Part shown: positions 32,036 to 32,519 of the stretch, piece by piece | Position numbering within the stretch: position 1 is the stretch's first letter | Layout of the letters: the number at the start of each line of letters is the position of its first letter | Assembly: GCA_937995505.1 (NCBI GenBank) | Contig: CALKJV010000097.1 | Location: forward strand, 1-32,519 | DNA: 32,519 nt | Reading direction: 5' to 3' | Origin: an uncultured Bacteroidia bacterium | GTDB lineage: Bacteria; Bacteroidota; Bacteroidia; SpSt-205 | Position numbers and translations under genes: made by a program | Notes under the pieces: model-generated | The model's input: the letters and a program-made list of their open reading frames with translations, nothing else | The model's database searches: none | Told to the model about the DNA's origin: nothing

Positions 32036-32519
32036 CTACCCTTTTACTGAATATTCGCCGCCCCGGCGCCGAAACTTCTCTTCGTCCACCTGGACCTCCT
32101 TAAGAGCCGCCTCTACTCCCACTTCGAGAATGTGCGGAGAGTACTTGTGTCCTTCCTTGTTTGCAGAATAAAAACGTCCACGAAGATCCATCATTAGATA
32201 AGAGTCTGAGATATGCTCGGTATCCTCGGACACTAGGTCTGTGTGACTCTCGTTGAGGCCTTCCCGATTCCTTTCTACGTAAGCCCGGAACTCTAAATCA
32301 GATACTCTCACTGCATCAAACTCCTTGTCGTTTTGATACTTAACGGGGCTCACCTGTAAAACCTTCCACCTTTTTGGTCGCATGAGGTTGATAAAATCTG
32401 TCATCTTCTCATCTTTATTGAACCTACATACCACGGTGTTTATCTTGAGGAAAATTCCGTTTTGGTGGCATACTTCGGCAAAACTCATTATCTTATCCTG
32501 CGAGATGACACCAGTTTTT
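32036..32519 (-). CDS. Prokaryotic viperin homologue (radical SAM ddhNTP synthase), C-terminal part; 5' end outside window
   Basis: Viperins remove water from nucleoside triphosphates to make 3'-deoxy-3',4'-didehydro nucleotides that terminate viral transcription; bacterial and archaeal members act against phages. The minus-strand frame is open from the right edge to a TAG at 32038-32036, leaving about 160 residues, so the catalytic Cys motif is not visible. The readable part aligns by eye with the RSAD2 C-terminus: LKINTVVCRFNKDEKM (animal: FKINSVINRFNVEEDM), RPKRWKVLQV (NPVRWKVFQC), VSDLEFRAYVERN, ISDSYLMMDLRGRFY (KDSYLILDEYMRF), HILEVGVEAALK (SILDVGVEEAIK) and DEEKFRRRGGEY (DEKMFLKRGGKY). 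From memory, the Lys/Asn of KIN, Lys of RWK, Tyr of DSY and Arg of RGG contact the nucleotide in animal viperin, and all are kept. GC content is about 44%, below the neighbouring genes, suggesting transfer. It is convergent with aceA. Confidence 0.9.
   Translation of the reverse strand, partial: KTGVISQDKIMSFAEVCHQNGIFLKINTVVCRFNKDEKMTDFINLMRPKRWKVLQVSPVKYQNDKEFDAVRVSDLEFRAYVERNREGLNESHTDLVSEDTEHISDSYLMMDLRGRFYSANKEGHKYSPHILEVGVEAALKEVQVDEEKFRRRGGEYSVKG

Noticed and set aside
1..32519. CRISPR array, insertion sequence or prophage genes
   Set aside because: No regularly spaced repeats, transposase, integrase or phage structural genes were seen in either strand; only the viperin gene has a defence character.

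Overview
The window reads as a core-genome segment of a Bacteroidota (Bacteroidetes) bacterium. Three things point there. It carries parts of the type IX secretion system (a PorZ-like protein with a C-terminal sorting domain, a PorE-like TPR/propeller/OmpA protein and a PorV/PorQ-family barrel). Its promoters follow the Bacteroidota -7 consensus TAnnTTTG, usually without a Shine-Dalgarno sequence. It also has lineage-typical families (DUF4175 protein, putative-porin barrel, degenerate EnvC-like protein). LpxK and the barrel proteins imply a Gram-negative envelope. Coding density is very high: many neighbours overlap by 4 nt (ATGA/GTGA) and no gap exceeds about 200 bases.

Layout. Positions 1-4113 are on the minus strand: PorZ-like protein, an unrecognised 166-aa protein, recO, and the 5' part of dxs running off the left edge. 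thpR (4199-4714, plus) is divergent from PorZ. A long minus-strand series at 15090-4698 reads bioB, PorV-like barrel, propeller lipoprotein, M23 peptidase, ssb, tilS, ppk1, queE and the PorE-like OmpA protein. lpxK, a purine nucleoside phosphorylase and a putative porin follow on plus (15116-18904). A class-V aminotransferase and an enoyl-CoA hydratase are on minus (18895-20796). A plus-strand operon at 20888-28987 encodes a DUF4175 protein, an anti-sigma-type ATPase, ybeY, mnmG, an EnvC-like protein and prmC. Next come a tRNA-Pro with anticodon AGG and the glyoxylate-bypass pair aceB-aceA (29190-31995).

The most notable item is at the right edge. An open frame on the minus strand (32036-32519, truncated by the window end) is the C-terminal part of a viperin (RSAD2) homologue, i.e. 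a prokaryotic viperin of the antiviral radical-SAM family that makes 3'-deoxy-3',4'-didehydro nucleotides. Its GC content (about 44% by hand count over 32101-32460) is well below that of the adjacent aceA (57% in one counted line). This fits a horizontally acquired defence gene next to core metabolism. Its catalytic N-terminal half and any partner genes lie outside the window.

Other points: two parS-like ParB sites lie 3.1 kb apart around mnmG and prmC. TAnnTTTG boxes lie only 4-7 nt before six start codons, which implies leaderless mRNAs. Two convergent gene pairs overlap tail to tail. All functions are assigned by reading protein motifs by eye; no database search was run.
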